Made by a program: the position numbers and the translations under genes. DNA of 57,810 bases, taken from the NCBI GenBank assembly GCA_905182985.1, contig CAJJDN010000022.1, forward strand, positions 216,430 to 274,239, given 5' to 3'. Under the pieces are notes generated by a model. That model was not told where the DNA came from. It worked only from the letters and a program-made list of their open reading frames with translations, and did not search any database. How positions within the stretch are numbered: the stretch's first letter is position 1; every line of letters starts with the position of its first letter. The stretch is from Paramecium sonneborni (lineage: Eukaryota; Ciliophora; Oligohymenophorea; Peniculida; Parameciidae). Below are positions 36,154 through 48,600 of the stretch, in pieces.

Positions 36154-39100
36154 TCAAGGCTTTAAAGCTTGAATTGCTTTATTTAGGATTTCAGATTGTA
36201 ATTTAGGAAATGCTGGATTTATTTTAAGAATCAATTTACAAATGTTAATGGCATCAACGAAACGCTTATTATATATTTTTAATTATTACCTTAGCTTTAA
36301 GATAATTGAATGCTAATCTGTAACCCATAATAGGATTTCTTTAATTTGTCAACTTAAATGCTTTTTCATATGAATTAGATGCATCAATATATGATTATTC
36401 TTTTTCCTTAATCAAACCCATTAATTCTTCGGCTTTAGCGCAACATTTGTTCTACTTCAAGCATTTTCTTAGAATTTCTTCAGCTTAATCATATTTTTAA
36501 ATAGATATAAATGCATCAGCATGTAATAACCATGCCCTTTCTAATTCATCTCTTTCCCAACCACTATTATCAGCCTGTTTAGCCCATAATAATTTCAAAA
36601 TAGTTTTTCCTTCAGTTTGTTTCTTACTTAAGAATTTATTAATTGCTAAACTTAACATTGCTGGGGACCATTCTCTATTACTTTTTAATAACTAACCCAA
36701 AATACCATTTGCCATTTCAATGGATTTTGGATTTCCTGACAATTAAAGTACTTAAGCCTACATTACCAAATATCTTGACATGCTTCCTCTATTTTAGAGT
36801 TCTTTTAGAAGTTAATCACAAGCCTTTAAATTCTCAACAGCAACTGGTTTTGGTTATTCATCTGTTATTGAATAATAAAGATCTTAATCTGGATTCAAAT
36901 ATAAATCTATCATATAAGTTAAACTATCTTCAGCATATTATTAATGTTTCTTAGCATAATTAAATTATATTAATGCTTCTTTTGGTAAATTTTTATATTT
37001 ATAATATAATCCTCTACAAAAACATAATCCTGGTTCATTTTAGTTTTATGTAGCCTTAGCACAATTATCAATTATAACTTAAATTTCATCCAATCTATTT
37101 TATTTTCTATACCAATCTATTACTTTAGATAAAGTTCCAAAAGAATTAGGTTTCTCTTGTAATGTTTAAACAAATTATTATATTGATTTTTCACTGTCAT
37201 CTTACTATAGAACAAGTTCTGATAACATCATAGATGCATAATCATTTTTTGGGTTTAATTTTTATAAAATTTTTAATTTTTATTCGCATGAAATCTTGTC
37301 TCCATTTTAGTAAAATGTCTCTGCTTATAACTAAATTAAACTTTCATTTGTAGGTATATATTTAATACCATCTTCAATACAATCTAAAGTTGCCTTATAA
37401 TTTCTTTCATTATTAAAAAAATATCTAGCCTATTCCAAAAATATTAAACCTAACTATTCTTTTTCTTTATTAACATTTGCAGCTTCTTATTTACTTTTTT
37501 CTATAACATCTTTTTATGTTGAAACAGCATATTCAAATGCTTTTCTAATTTTTTCAATTTATTTTTATGATTCAGCCATTAATTATTATTATATCTTTTC
37601 TTTTTCTGCATTCTATGCTTAATTAAATGTTGCTTATTATAATTTAGTAATCATTCTTGCAATTAATAGAAAACCTTAAGCATTTGCTCTTAATGTTGTT
37701 AATGAAGGTGCAGCATAATCATCAGTCAAAAACTTTTCCCAAACCAATATTTATTCTGCTTTTTAAATATTATTCATTCTCAAATACAATCTACCTAAAT
37801 CTACTAATAAATCTTATCTTCCTGGAGTTTTTAACAATGCTGCCTCATAATAATTAACTGCCTTCTAATAATCATATGTCATAGTAAGTGCATTACCAAT
37901 AGTTCTAGTTATTTCTTCATCTTCTGGATATAATTCTGCAGCTTTTTAATAACTTAAAACTGCTTCTTATGGTTCATTTATTTTCATAAATGCTTCTCCA
38001 ATTAATTTATAATTTTCTGCTGTTGGTTCTGCTTCTATTATCTCAGCATAACATTTTGTATAATTTCTACGATCCTTCAAATATTTCAAATAAACATCTG
38101 CTAAAATCATTCTTGAATTAACAAAATTTGGTTATCCACTCTAAACTGCTTTAAGTATATTTATTGCTTTCTTGATATCTCCACTTTCTATTGCTATTTC
38201 ACTATTAGCCATCATTATTGTGCTTTCATGGGGACTTCCAGCATATTCCTATATTGCTTTTTACATAATTCTTTTTGCTTCAACTTCTTTTTTATTTACT
38301 GCATAAACTTTAGCTAATAAAACAAAAACTTGGCATTTATCTTTTTCTGTAAATTATACAATTTTGGATTTAACTTTAATTTTATTTTTATATTTTCCTG
38401 CAACTAATTCAAAAGCTGCTTCCAATGTAATTTAAGCATTTTTATAATCTTCTGTTCTATACTCAACCTCTCCTTTAACTAACATAAATAAAGGATTTTC
38501 TCTGATAGCAAAATTATTAGATATTGCTTAATTCAATGAATTTGCAGCTAAATTAATTTATTTAGTTTTAATAGAAATTAAGGCATGCAATATATAGCCA
38601 TCTTCATTTTTTGGATCTAATTCTAAGACTCTATTAATAGTTTTCAATGCCTCTTAAGGATCTCCTAAAGCCATCTTACCAGTTGCTAATAATAACTATA
38701 CATTTGTTAAACCAGGAGCTTATTTTGCTATACTTTCTAATAGTTTAGTTCCCTTTCCAATACCTGAAGTAGTCTATTCTTTACCAGCCAACATTAAATT
38801 GGTTGAAAGATTTCTAAGGTACATTTAAGCTATGGTAAATGTAAAATCAGGATTAAATTTAATATAAAATTCATATCCAGGTAATAATTATTTACTCTAC
38901 GTTAAATGAAGTTTAAGTGTTTCTTCAATAAACTACTAAGCAATAGGAGAATCAGTTCCTTCTGATTTCTTACTCTCTAATAAAGCTTATAAAAAAGCAA
39001 TTTCAGTAGTTCTACCTACAGACACTTAAACTTCTTATACAAATTCTAATTATTTTTCTGCATCATCAATTACTCCTTATAAAATTTTACATTGAATCAT

Positions 39101-40273
39101 TCCTGCTAATGATTCCGTTCTTCCTTCATCTAAAGCTACTGCTTCTTAAAAATAACCATAAGCTTTTTCATATTCTTCTAACATTAAAGTTTCTTATGCT
39201 AATTCTAAACATAAATCCCCTAATAATGGAGCTACTTTTCTCATTTTCTATATTTAACTTATAGTCAATTATAGAATCAATTAATTTCTTCCTGAAACTC
39301 TAGATAATAATTAACAACAATTTAAAAGTAATTAAACATTATCTTCTTCTTATTTTTAAATAGCATTAAATAATTCTTCCATTTTTTCAATTGATTCTCT
39401 TACATCACCTTTTCTAGCTAAATTATAAAAAGCGATTGCTTTTAATCCAAATATATTTGTTGGATCATCATAAAGTATTTTATTAGCCAAATCTTAAAAT
39501 TATTCCCAATCTTAAATAAATATACAAAATCTTAATTTCTCAACATCTGTAAATGGGAAATCTCTCCAAACAATCATTAATTCATTTAAAGCATCTAAAA
39601 TGATTGGATACTTTTTATTGATTTCTGAAGCTTTTGCTAGCCCTAACAAATATTCAATAGGTTTTTAATTGAATTACCCTAATCATAATTTAATATTATT
39701 ATATACCTCCAATACTTTAAAAATAATCGAGTACTTCAGTTATATTAATTTATTCATCTTTTTATAATAATTTATACCATCCCAAAGTAATTTAACTTAT
39801 TGGTTGTCCTTATGATAATAATTCTAAAACTTCCTTTGCCTTTCTACCTTCATCTAAGAATAAATAGAAATATATGGCACTCTAAAATGCTCTATCATTT
39901 GGAGTCTTTCGACCCTCACTTTACATCTGTCTACAAGTTTCAATTATTTCCTAAATATTAAATTTTCAATTTTTTACTCTATCAACACCACGTTATTACT
40001 ATGAATAGTATATAAGTGCTGCTGAAGTTGCAAATTAAAATTCTCTTTTATTTCTAATTAATGTCAACTCATTTATTGCTTCATTCAAACTTCCACTTTT
40101 GAAATAGCAGAACGCCCTCCAAAATTAAAAGAAAGGATCTTGATTTCTTTGATAAAACTATTTATATTTATCATACATTTTACCTTATGACATAATACTT
40201 AAGTTGTTTTCCATAAACCTTCTCTTAGCAAATAAAAAACTTGAGATTATTGAATAAGTAAATCACTATTCAT
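36154..40273 (-). CDS. IFT139: intraflagellar transport protein IFT139 / TTC21B
   Basis: 1,337 residues after removing introns 40158-40183, 39951-39977, 39679-39706 and 36265-36289 (25-28 nt); human TTC21B is 1,316. IFT139 is a peripheral IFT-A subunit needed for retrograde ciliary transport and membrane-protein entry. The chain is TPR repeats throughout (for example KAYGYFQEAVALDEGRTES, and ALGDPQEALKTINRVLELD), and the C-terminus GYRLAFNYLKAKRFVDAI is a close match to the conserved end of TTC21 proteins. Removing the last 25-nt intron is what restores this ending. Exon lengths sum to an exact codon multiple. Confidence 0.95.
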
Positions 40274-40313
40274 TTATATAAAAAGAAAAAATATAAAATT
40301 AAAGCAGTTATTA

Positions 40314-41659
40314 TCAGAGCAATTTAACTAATTATCCTGACTTCCAAATCCCTTTAGTTATCTATTATTAACAACTTTTATGAAATTCTCCTTATCCATG
40401 TTAAAGACCTCTTTTCCATTAACCTACATATTTTCGTCCATCTGAATAACAAAATATACCAAATCCATGTTTCTAATCATTCAAATATTAACCATTATAG
40501 AAACGTCCATCAGGCCAATTTAACAATCCTTTTCCATTCATTTTACCATACATCCATTCTCCTTAATATACTCTTCCATCTAACCATCTCTAAATAATAT
40601 TTTTATAATATATTTACATATGTTCCTTTTCCATTAAAATTATCAAATTCAAATTAACCTTCATATGTTTCTCCTTCTATAAATGTTAATTTTCCTTATC
40701 CATGTTTTAATCCATTTAAAAAACTACCCACATAAACTGAACCATTTATATACCATTCTATTCCTTATCCATTTGGTAGATCTCTTTCCCAATTACCTTT
40801 ATTTTATAATATATTTATAATACCTTCATATTTACATCCATTATTATAATTATAAGTACCATTACCATGCATTTTATTTTACTACCATTACCCACGATAA
40901 TTAGCTCCTTCTTTATTTCGAAATTCACCTTTACCGTGAAAAAATCCTTTTACAAAATCACCTTAATAATATGATGAATCACAAAATGTATATTTACCTT
41001 TTCCATCTGGTAATTAATTTAACCATTCTCCATTATATATATTTCCACCAATTAATTTTATTGTATCTAATTTTAGTCTAATATTTTTTTATTATAATTT
41101 TATTTTATCATTTGTTTCTAATATTTCGAGAGTTAAGACACATTTAAATTTGAATGAATTTAATTTATTTTTTTGACTTTTTAGAGATCTCAAACTCTTG
41201 TCTGGAGATTAAACACTTATTTTTTCTGGGGATTGGGCTTGACGATCTAAATCTTCAAAATCAAACGAATCAGATTCTTTTGGTTGTAATTTAAGACTTT
41301 ATTGGCGACTAAAAAGTGATATAACTGATTGTTTTTTATTATTTATTATGCTTGAAATAGCATTCGATTCATCAAATTAATTTATTTTAGGAGAATATGA
41401 GTTAGTATGATATTCAATTTAGAAATCTTCTGTTGAATTACATACAATCTGATTCCTTACTCCTTTTTCTGCTTATTTTAAATTACTAATTTAGTATTTA
41501 TATTTACTTAAATTTTTATCGAGTTACATATGATCTATATGCAGATTATATTTTAATTGCCATCTAATGATTTTATGGTAATTAATTCATTGTTACATTC
41601 TAATTCCTTCCTGATTTTATGTGCTCTTATTTCTATATGCATTGATTACATGAACCCAT
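40314..41659 (-). CDS. MORN-repeat protein with IQ motif and lipid-anchor-like N-terminus
   Basis: 431 residues; introns 41486-41507 (22 nt) and 40590-40617 (28 nt). The start MGSCNQC has Gly2, Cys4 and Cys7, suited to acylation, which favours ATG 41659 over two later in-frame ATGs. Next comes an IQ-like calmodulin-binding motif (AIKIQSAYRSYVTRQKF, residues 41-57), a Ser-rich linker, and from about residue 200 nine to ten MORN repeats (YxGxWxxGxxxGxG; e.g. YQGEWMYGKMNGKG, YVGQWKRGLQHGQG). MORN proteins act at membranes and in ciliary or cortical structures. It lies 40 bp downstream of the IFT139 start, same strand. Confidence 0.88.
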
Positions 41660-41992
41660 ATAAAAATAATTTAATAATACTAATTTTTTAATGTCTTTCA
41701 AAAAATACTCTCTAATTATTTTTCAATTCAATTTTAATCTTTAAGATATACTTTATATTAATTCAAAGAGGTTTATTTTAATTTAATGAATAATTATGCA
41801 AAAAATACCATAATTTATAAAAAAAATGAATATCCACTATTAAATAGAATTAAACAATAATTTATATAATTTAAATGATGATATAATAGCCAAATATGAT
41901 GTTCTGTATTACAGAATTAATGATCTGTTGAGGAGGTATTCTGAGTTAATAATAATTATTTTTACTTGTATTCTTTAATTATTAATATAATT
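41660..41992. other. AT-rich divergent spacer
   Basis: 333 bp between the divergent MORN/IQ and CTNNBL1 starts. Presumably holds both promoters; no motif recognised. Confidence 0.5.
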
Positions 41993-43486
41993 ATGGACCC
42001 AAGAAAGAAAGTTAAAATGTAATAATATGAAGATGAAGATGAAATGGAAATAGATGAAAGAGATGATTATTAAGAAGATATGTAATTTAGAGAATAAAAT
42101 AATGAATTATTTGATGAAAGACAATTAAGGGAAATGATAGGTCAATTAGAAAATAATTACAAATTAAATTCTGATTTGAGAATGAGATATCCTAATTAAC
42201 CTGATAAATTTATAGATTCTGAAGTTGATTTAGATGAAGATCTAAGAAAACTCTTAATTTTACCTGCATATCCTAAATTATATCCAATCTTTTACAATAG
42301 TAATGCTCTTCAAATAGTGATTCACTTATTATAACATAATAATCAATCTATATCAAATGATGTAATTCAATTTTTGAAAGAATTAGTCACTCCTGATGGA
42401 GATGTAGAACCTAAAATAATTATTGAATTATATAATTGTCTAATCAAAAACTATTTTATTGAATCCTTGGGAGAATTGATATTAAGGAATGATGAAAAAA
42501 CTTAAGAAGAAGTAAATTTATTACATGATTGTTTTGAAGTAATTGAAAATATGGTGGACATCAAGTCATCAATATGTAAAGAAATTGGTTTTAGATCTAA
42601 AATCATATAATATTTGATTAAAAGAGTTGAAGATAACAGTCAAACTTTAGATGATAATAGATTATATGCTTCTGAATTGTTAGTTATACTTACTCAGTAA
42701 ACTAAAGAGAATTTAGAAATTATTGGTAGAAGTGGAGGTATTGAAAGTTTATTAATGGTGTTGAATTAATATAAAAAGAAAGATCCTGAAACTGCAGAAG
42801 AGAAGGAAATATTAAATAATGTTTATGATTTGCTTACATTACTTTTAATTCATGAAGAAAATTAAGATTATTTTCAAACTTATGAAGGTTTATAATTAAT
42901 GATCAAAATCATTTAAGGAAAAACTTCTTCATCAATAAGAGCTTATAGCTTAATTCTATTGGCAATTAATAATCATAAAGAAAATTGTTAGAAATTAATT
43001 TAAATTGGAGGATTATCAATTATATTTCCTATATTAGAAAGAAAAGGATTAAAACATAAAGATTAAAATAAACAATTTGAAATCGATGAAACGAGTGTTT
43101 AAATTATTAAATAATTGCTTAGAAGGAATTCTGATCTCACCTTAAAATAAAGAATTATTGATAAAAGTGTAGAAAAATTGGAGAGTCTTAAGAAACTAAG
43201 AAATGAGTATGTTAATATAATACCTTTGATAGACCCTGAAGAATATGACGAATTAGATGAAAAATAATTACAAAAAATCTATTTTGATTTGTTGGGAAAA
43301 GGATTGATAGTTATAGAATCAATTGATATCATCTTATTAGAACTACTTAATAATGGTGTTGATGTGAATATAGATTCTTAAGAAATTGTAAGTTCTGTAA
43401 AGCAAATGCTTAAGTATACTGGAGAAAAAGAAGATATTGATTACTATAATCCTCTTCTTTAGAAAATAGAAGTAAATCAATAATGA
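41993..43486 (+). CDS. CTNNBL1: beta-catenin-like protein 1 (CTNNBL1), spliceosome-associated
   Basis: A 1,494-nt frame without introns, 497 residues (human about 563). CTNNBL1 binds CDC5L in the Prp19/NineTeen spliceosomal complex. Landmarks: an acidic/basic N-terminus with a KKVK-type signal, ERQLREMIGQLEN, LPAYPKLYPIFYNSNALQIV, DVIQFLKELVTPDGDVEP, a helical ARM body with NLEIIGRSGGIESLLMVL and YDLLTLLLIHEENQDYF, and GGLSIIFPILERK. The order and spacing match the CTNNBL1 family rather than canonical beta-catenin. The enkurin gene starts 41 bp downstream on the same strand. Confidence 0.9.
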
Positions 43487-43527
43487 TTAATTATAAATTG
43501 TTTTTTATTAATAAATATATTAAAATT

Positions 43528-44429
43528 ATGTAACAGGAAAGCATATATAACTTGATTCCTAAAGAATATGTACCTCCTCCAAAAGAACCGATGTATAGAT
43601 CGGCATATCCAAGTGGATTGACACCAACTGGCAGCACATTCAATAATCATACTACTAGTCGACCAAAAGTAGTTGTATTATTTTATTCAGGTTAATAATA
43701 TCAACGGAGATTTTGATTTAGTCAGAGGTCCACATACTCATAAGGGATAATCGAATTCTCTTGGAAGACCTAGGGGTAATTTGAGTTTGAATTTTCATAG
43801 GATCATACAAACCTGATTCTACTATGTTCAGATTGAAAAATACTGGAACAATGGGATCAAATTAATTGCCCGAAGGTAATTATAAATAATCATAAAATAG
43901 TTAAATAATATAAGTATCCTCCTTCAGTCAGACCTCCTGTACCTAAAAAAGATGAAAAACCTATTCATGGACTTAAATCTAATAAAAATTACATAGTGAC
44001 TAATGCAGTTGAAAATATCCTAAGTGCTCCAAAATAAATTGTAGATGAAAAACCATGGACTGAAAAAAAAGATTTTGGTAAGGTACCTGATTATCTTACA
44101 AAAATTTAATAAAGCATTTCAAGTGAATATGAAATTATTAGAAATATGCATATAAGTGAAGCTGAAGAAATGGACAAATAAAAATATTTAATGACTTAAG
44201 AAGAAGTTGTTTAATTAAAATAAGGATTAAAAAAGAAATGGGAATCTGTTAATAAAGAATATTAATCAATTACGCATATAAGAATGATAGATACTGTTGG
44301 ATTAAAGAGAAAGTATTAAATAAATATTATTCTTATAGGAAAGAATAATGTGAGAAAGAGTTAGCATAATTGGAAAAAGATATTGAAAAATTAAATAAAA
44401 ATTATGTCTTTGTTGACACATAAAAATGA
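43528..44429 (+). CDS. ENKUR: enkurin
   Basis: 267 residues (human 256) after removing introns 43669-43690, 43776-43800, 43876-43900 and 44313-44338 (22-26 nt). Enkurin is an axonemal and sperm-flagellar microtubule inner protein that binds calmodulin and adaptor proteins. Visible: ESIYNLIPKEYVPPPKEPMY at the start, HKGQ, a Pro-rich PSVRPPVPKK, NYIVTNAVENIL, KKDFGKVPDYL, and the C-terminal enkurin domain GLKKKWESVNKEYQS with LEKDIEKLNKNYVFV. All four introns are needed to keep the reading frame. Ends TGA 44427-44429. Confidence 0.95.
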
Positions 44430-44493
44430 TGATCATTCCAAAATATATATATATATAATAATATTGAACTTATGCGCTTTTATTAATCTAAAA

Positions 44494-45420
44494 ATATTGG
44501 AATACATCAACTTATTCAATTTTTAAAAGAAAAAGCATTAATTTGTTTAGATATAAATGCTTCATTATTTTGTAGAATGTAATAGTGAAGAATTAACAGA
44601 TAAAGATGGTGGTAGAAATGGATATCTAATTGGATTATTTAATAGAACATTGCAATTTCTTGAAAACATGTATAAGTATTAACGGAAAACTTCCTAAAAT
44701 AAAAAGTGGTGAGTTAGCTAAAAGAAAGTAATTAATGAGGTTTAAGCTAAAACAGATATAGTTTAAGAATAAGGTGATATATAATAGACCTCACTTCAAA
44801 AATAAAGAATAACTATAATCACAAGTATAAAAAATTAGATGCTCTTAAAATGTTAAAATTAATGGAATTTCCTGTTATTATAGCACCATGTGAAGCAAAA
44901 GCTTTAATATGCTAAATTAGGTAAAGCATGTAAAATTTATACTTCAAACAATTGAAGGTATGAATGCTTTTATTTCAAAACTTCAATATATATTAGTTAG
45001 TTCAATATTTAAAAAAAAACCTAATTATGAAATTATATTAGATTATACGATTAAGGATTAAATTAATTTATGAATAATTTGTAGATCTATGCATTCTAGT
45101 ACAAAATTCTTTTAATTACTACTTAGAATGGAATGTTATTTTTAATTATTACTTAGTATGGAATATTATATATCTTGAAAAATTGAAAATATTGGACATG
45201 GAACCGTTTATAAACTTATCAAAAAATTAAAAAATATGAGGGAAAGTGATGAAAAAAATTTAAATTAACAAATCCTAAATATAAAGTTTCCACTAAACTG
45301 TTGAATTAAGACTGTAGAGAATATTAGTTTATAAAAGAAGAAGAAATATGATCAAGATCATCATATGTTATTTAGATTAACATGGAATAAACAAGATGTT
45401 GAAAACTTTATTTTAGATGT
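44494..45420 (+). pseudogene. FEN1: FEN1 flap endonuclease pseudogene
   Basis: Blocks of flap endonuclease 1 appear in order but in different frames and with internal TGAs: GIHQLIQFLKEKA (the start is missing its usual MGI context), LDINASLF, EELTDKDGGRNGYLIGLFNRT, DGKLPKIKSGELAKRK, LKMLKLMEFPVI then APCEA, IGHGTVYKLIKK (helix-hairpin-helix), and near the end LTWNKQDVENFILD. FEN1 removes 5' flaps in Okazaki-fragment processing. At least five frame breaks and loss of the intervening catalytic segments rule out a working copy. An intact copy presumably exists elsewhere; a duplicate lost after genome doubling is the natural reading. It occupies most of the 1.2-kb gap between enkurin and the NACHT gene. 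Confidence 0.88.
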
Positions 45421-45638
45421 TGAGCTACATTGTTTTGCATTTTCGATTTGATTTACTATAGTATTTTTGAATTGAAAAGTGTGTTAAAAAACTTGATATA
45501 TAATTAAATCTTATAACTAATAATACTCAGTATTAAAATTTTTTTCCATGTCATTTTGGTTAGAAAATAGATATTAAAAGTAAAATAAATAAAAAAATAT
45601 AAGAAACAAAATCTTTTATAATAATTTGATTTTATAAT

Positions 45639-48600
45639 TCATTCATTTCTTTCCTATTCTCTTACAGCTCCTTTCTAAAAGAATAATTCATTCAATGTGT
45701 GGCCTTGATTATCCATTATTTCAGCCTCAAATAAGAAGCATTATTCTGCCTGAACGAATTCTAGAAATGGTTATGTTCTCCAACATATTGGATAATTAAC
45801 TTCTATATCAGAATTGATATTTTAGTCTTAATCTTATTAATAATTGTCTAAATCTGATTATTGACTGTCTAAATTTTATTATTGATTGTCTAAATATTAT
45901 TATTGATTGTCTGAATCTAATTATTGATTATCTAAATATTATTATTGATTGTCATAATCTAATTATTAAATATCAACTTCTATTTCACTACTGAATAGTT
46001 AGTTTAAAAAATTTTATCTATTATTTCTTGTTCTTTAATTCGAATTCTCACGACTCATTTAATTTTTTATTTTTTCTGTCTCCTCTAATTCACTCTATTA
46101 TTTTAGCAATTAATTTAAGCATAGTTTGCATTTTGAAAATTTATAAATATGCATTCTATCGGTAATTACAGCTAACCATAGATTATCAGGAGATAAATCA
46201 ATGAAAGAAACCTCGGTAGTGCTAGTTTTAATCAAAAATAATTGTATTTTCATCCTAACATTCCAAAATCGAACTGTGCCATCATCATGTCCAGAAATAA
46301 GTATTTCTTCTTCATTTGAAAATTTTAGACTTTTTATCTGAGAGTAATTTTGATATTTTATAAATTTGCTTTTTAGGTCTTTTAAAACAATAATTTCCAT
46401 ATCTTTTTTATAAGAATTAAGACTTGATAAAAAAACACTAGATTTTGAAAAGCAATGATGTTTATAACCAAATTCACCAAATTATTTAATTAAAGACAAT
46501 TTTTATAGATCCCATAATTAAAATTCACGATTGACAATGTCTTCTAATAATAAATATTTTAAATCCTCAGAAACTGAAAAATAATGACTATCAATTCTTA
46601 ATTAAGATGCACTAGTAAAATCAATTGCTCCTTCCAGTTTTGTAAGATAATATTTTTAGGTAGATTTATTACTTTCTTTTTTTAGAATAATTAAATAGTT
46701 TTAATTATAAGAAATCAAATTGATTTCAAATTAGCTATTTTTTTCTATTAATTATACTTAATTTTAATCTTCAAATAATAAATCAGAATGATTAATCTTT
46801 TTTAGTATTTTACAGTCATACAATACAGGAAGATAATAAATATTATGATCCAAAATCACAAATAATAATCTACTATCATTACTAAAACAAGGTGCTATTT
46901 CTGAATTTGGAATGTCTGATTAAAACTTTTTATATTCTTCATATATGAAATACAAAGAAAAATAGTAAACATTTTCTTTTTTATACTTAGTATTAGTTAC
47001 ACATAATTTCTAATTATCAGGTGATATAATAACTTATTTTATAATACAAAAAGAATTCAAGCTTAGCTCTTTAACCATTTCAAAATTAGTAAGTTTCCAA
47101 ATTTTAATATCAGAAGCATAAATTTAAATAAGATGAGTTCCATCTTTTGAGACTTAATGTTTAACACAATTTTGGGAATCTAGAGATTTAATCAGAAGAC
47201 GATTGTTAAAAGATTCTCTTTACCAAAAGTCTATTTGTTAAGAATTTCTAATTATAAAATAATTTGAAGTAAAATCGATTTATAGAATATTTATTTCTTC
47301 CCATATATTCATTAATGTTTAGGTTTCTATATTTATAAATTCAATTCTTTCTTTAAATCCGATAGCTATGACACTATCATCCATTGAAAAAGATACATCT
47401 AAAATTTTATTTTAGTTTATTTAATAGTTAAATATTATTCTATACATTTCAGGTAAAGAATAAATCGTAATAGAGGAATATTTGTCATCCCAAACACAAA
47501 TTTTTGTTTCTGAGTTAGATTGTTTAAAATTTGATTCTATTTATAACCATTTTCCTTATTTTAAATTATTTTGATTATTTTTAATACAAATTGCCCAACT
47601 TTCTGAACCAGTCACAAATAAATATTCTTTTGTTAATTTACAATACTCTAAATCGAGCTCTTTGTTAAAGTTTATATTTAAAGTACTTATTATTTTAAAC
47701 TATGAATCATAAACTACGTATCCCCTTTTTTCTTTGCATAAAACAAGAGTTCTATCTAAAGAAAATAATAATATAGAATAGTCATTATTTAACTATTCTA
47801 TATGATTTTCATAAATATTTAAAATATTTTATCCTTTATTAGTTTTATAAAATAATGTTTAACTATCAAGGGAAAAATTACAATAATTAATAATTTCTTT
47901 ATCTAAATTACGATTAATATTGTTCTATTTATAAGTTTTGATATTGAAGACTTTTATAATTGAATTATCTTAACATGATAATAAAGTATCTGTATCATTA
48001 GATAAATAAAGATTTTTTACTTCAAGTTGTAAAGTATTTAAGTGGATATTTGAGGATATGTCATATATTTTAATTTTTTATTAATCAAACATAACTAAAT
48101 AATTTTACTATATGGAGAAACCTTCTATTCCATTAAAAGTCTAAGTTGGTGAATTCAAATTTTACTTGCTAAATAAAAATAAATCCTATCTATTACAAAG
48201 AACAATATGGACATCATCAGAAACCCATTAACATCCATACACAAATGGATCATCAATAACAGCTTTTTTTAAATCTAGAGGATTAAATAATTTTTCATCT
48301 TTCGAGGAGGATAATAGTGTGAATTATTTGTTGAATATATGTCGTCCCTAGTATTCATCTTGTATAAATATCTCTCCTTTTTTATTAAAACAAATTCCAT
48401 TTATATTTCTTATCTTTAAATGATAACTTGAAATAAATTCCACTCTAGATTAATCAAAATTAGTTAAGGTCAAGAAACTGTCTTCGCTTAGAGCTATAGT
48501 TTTTCCATTTGAATTTAAAGCAATATTTTCATAACTCTAAATTAAAGAGCTAAATTCTAATTCTTTCTAATTTTGCTTATTACTTTTCCATATTTAAATG

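Noticed and set aside
36643..37857. Plus frames of 66-103 codons
   Set aside because: Complements of the TPR repeats of IFT139; the minus frame is continuous and conserved.
45843..45968. Short direct repeats considered as a CRISPR-like array
   Set aside because: The units are contiguous, diverged, a codon multiple and inside an open frame of a eukaryotic gene.
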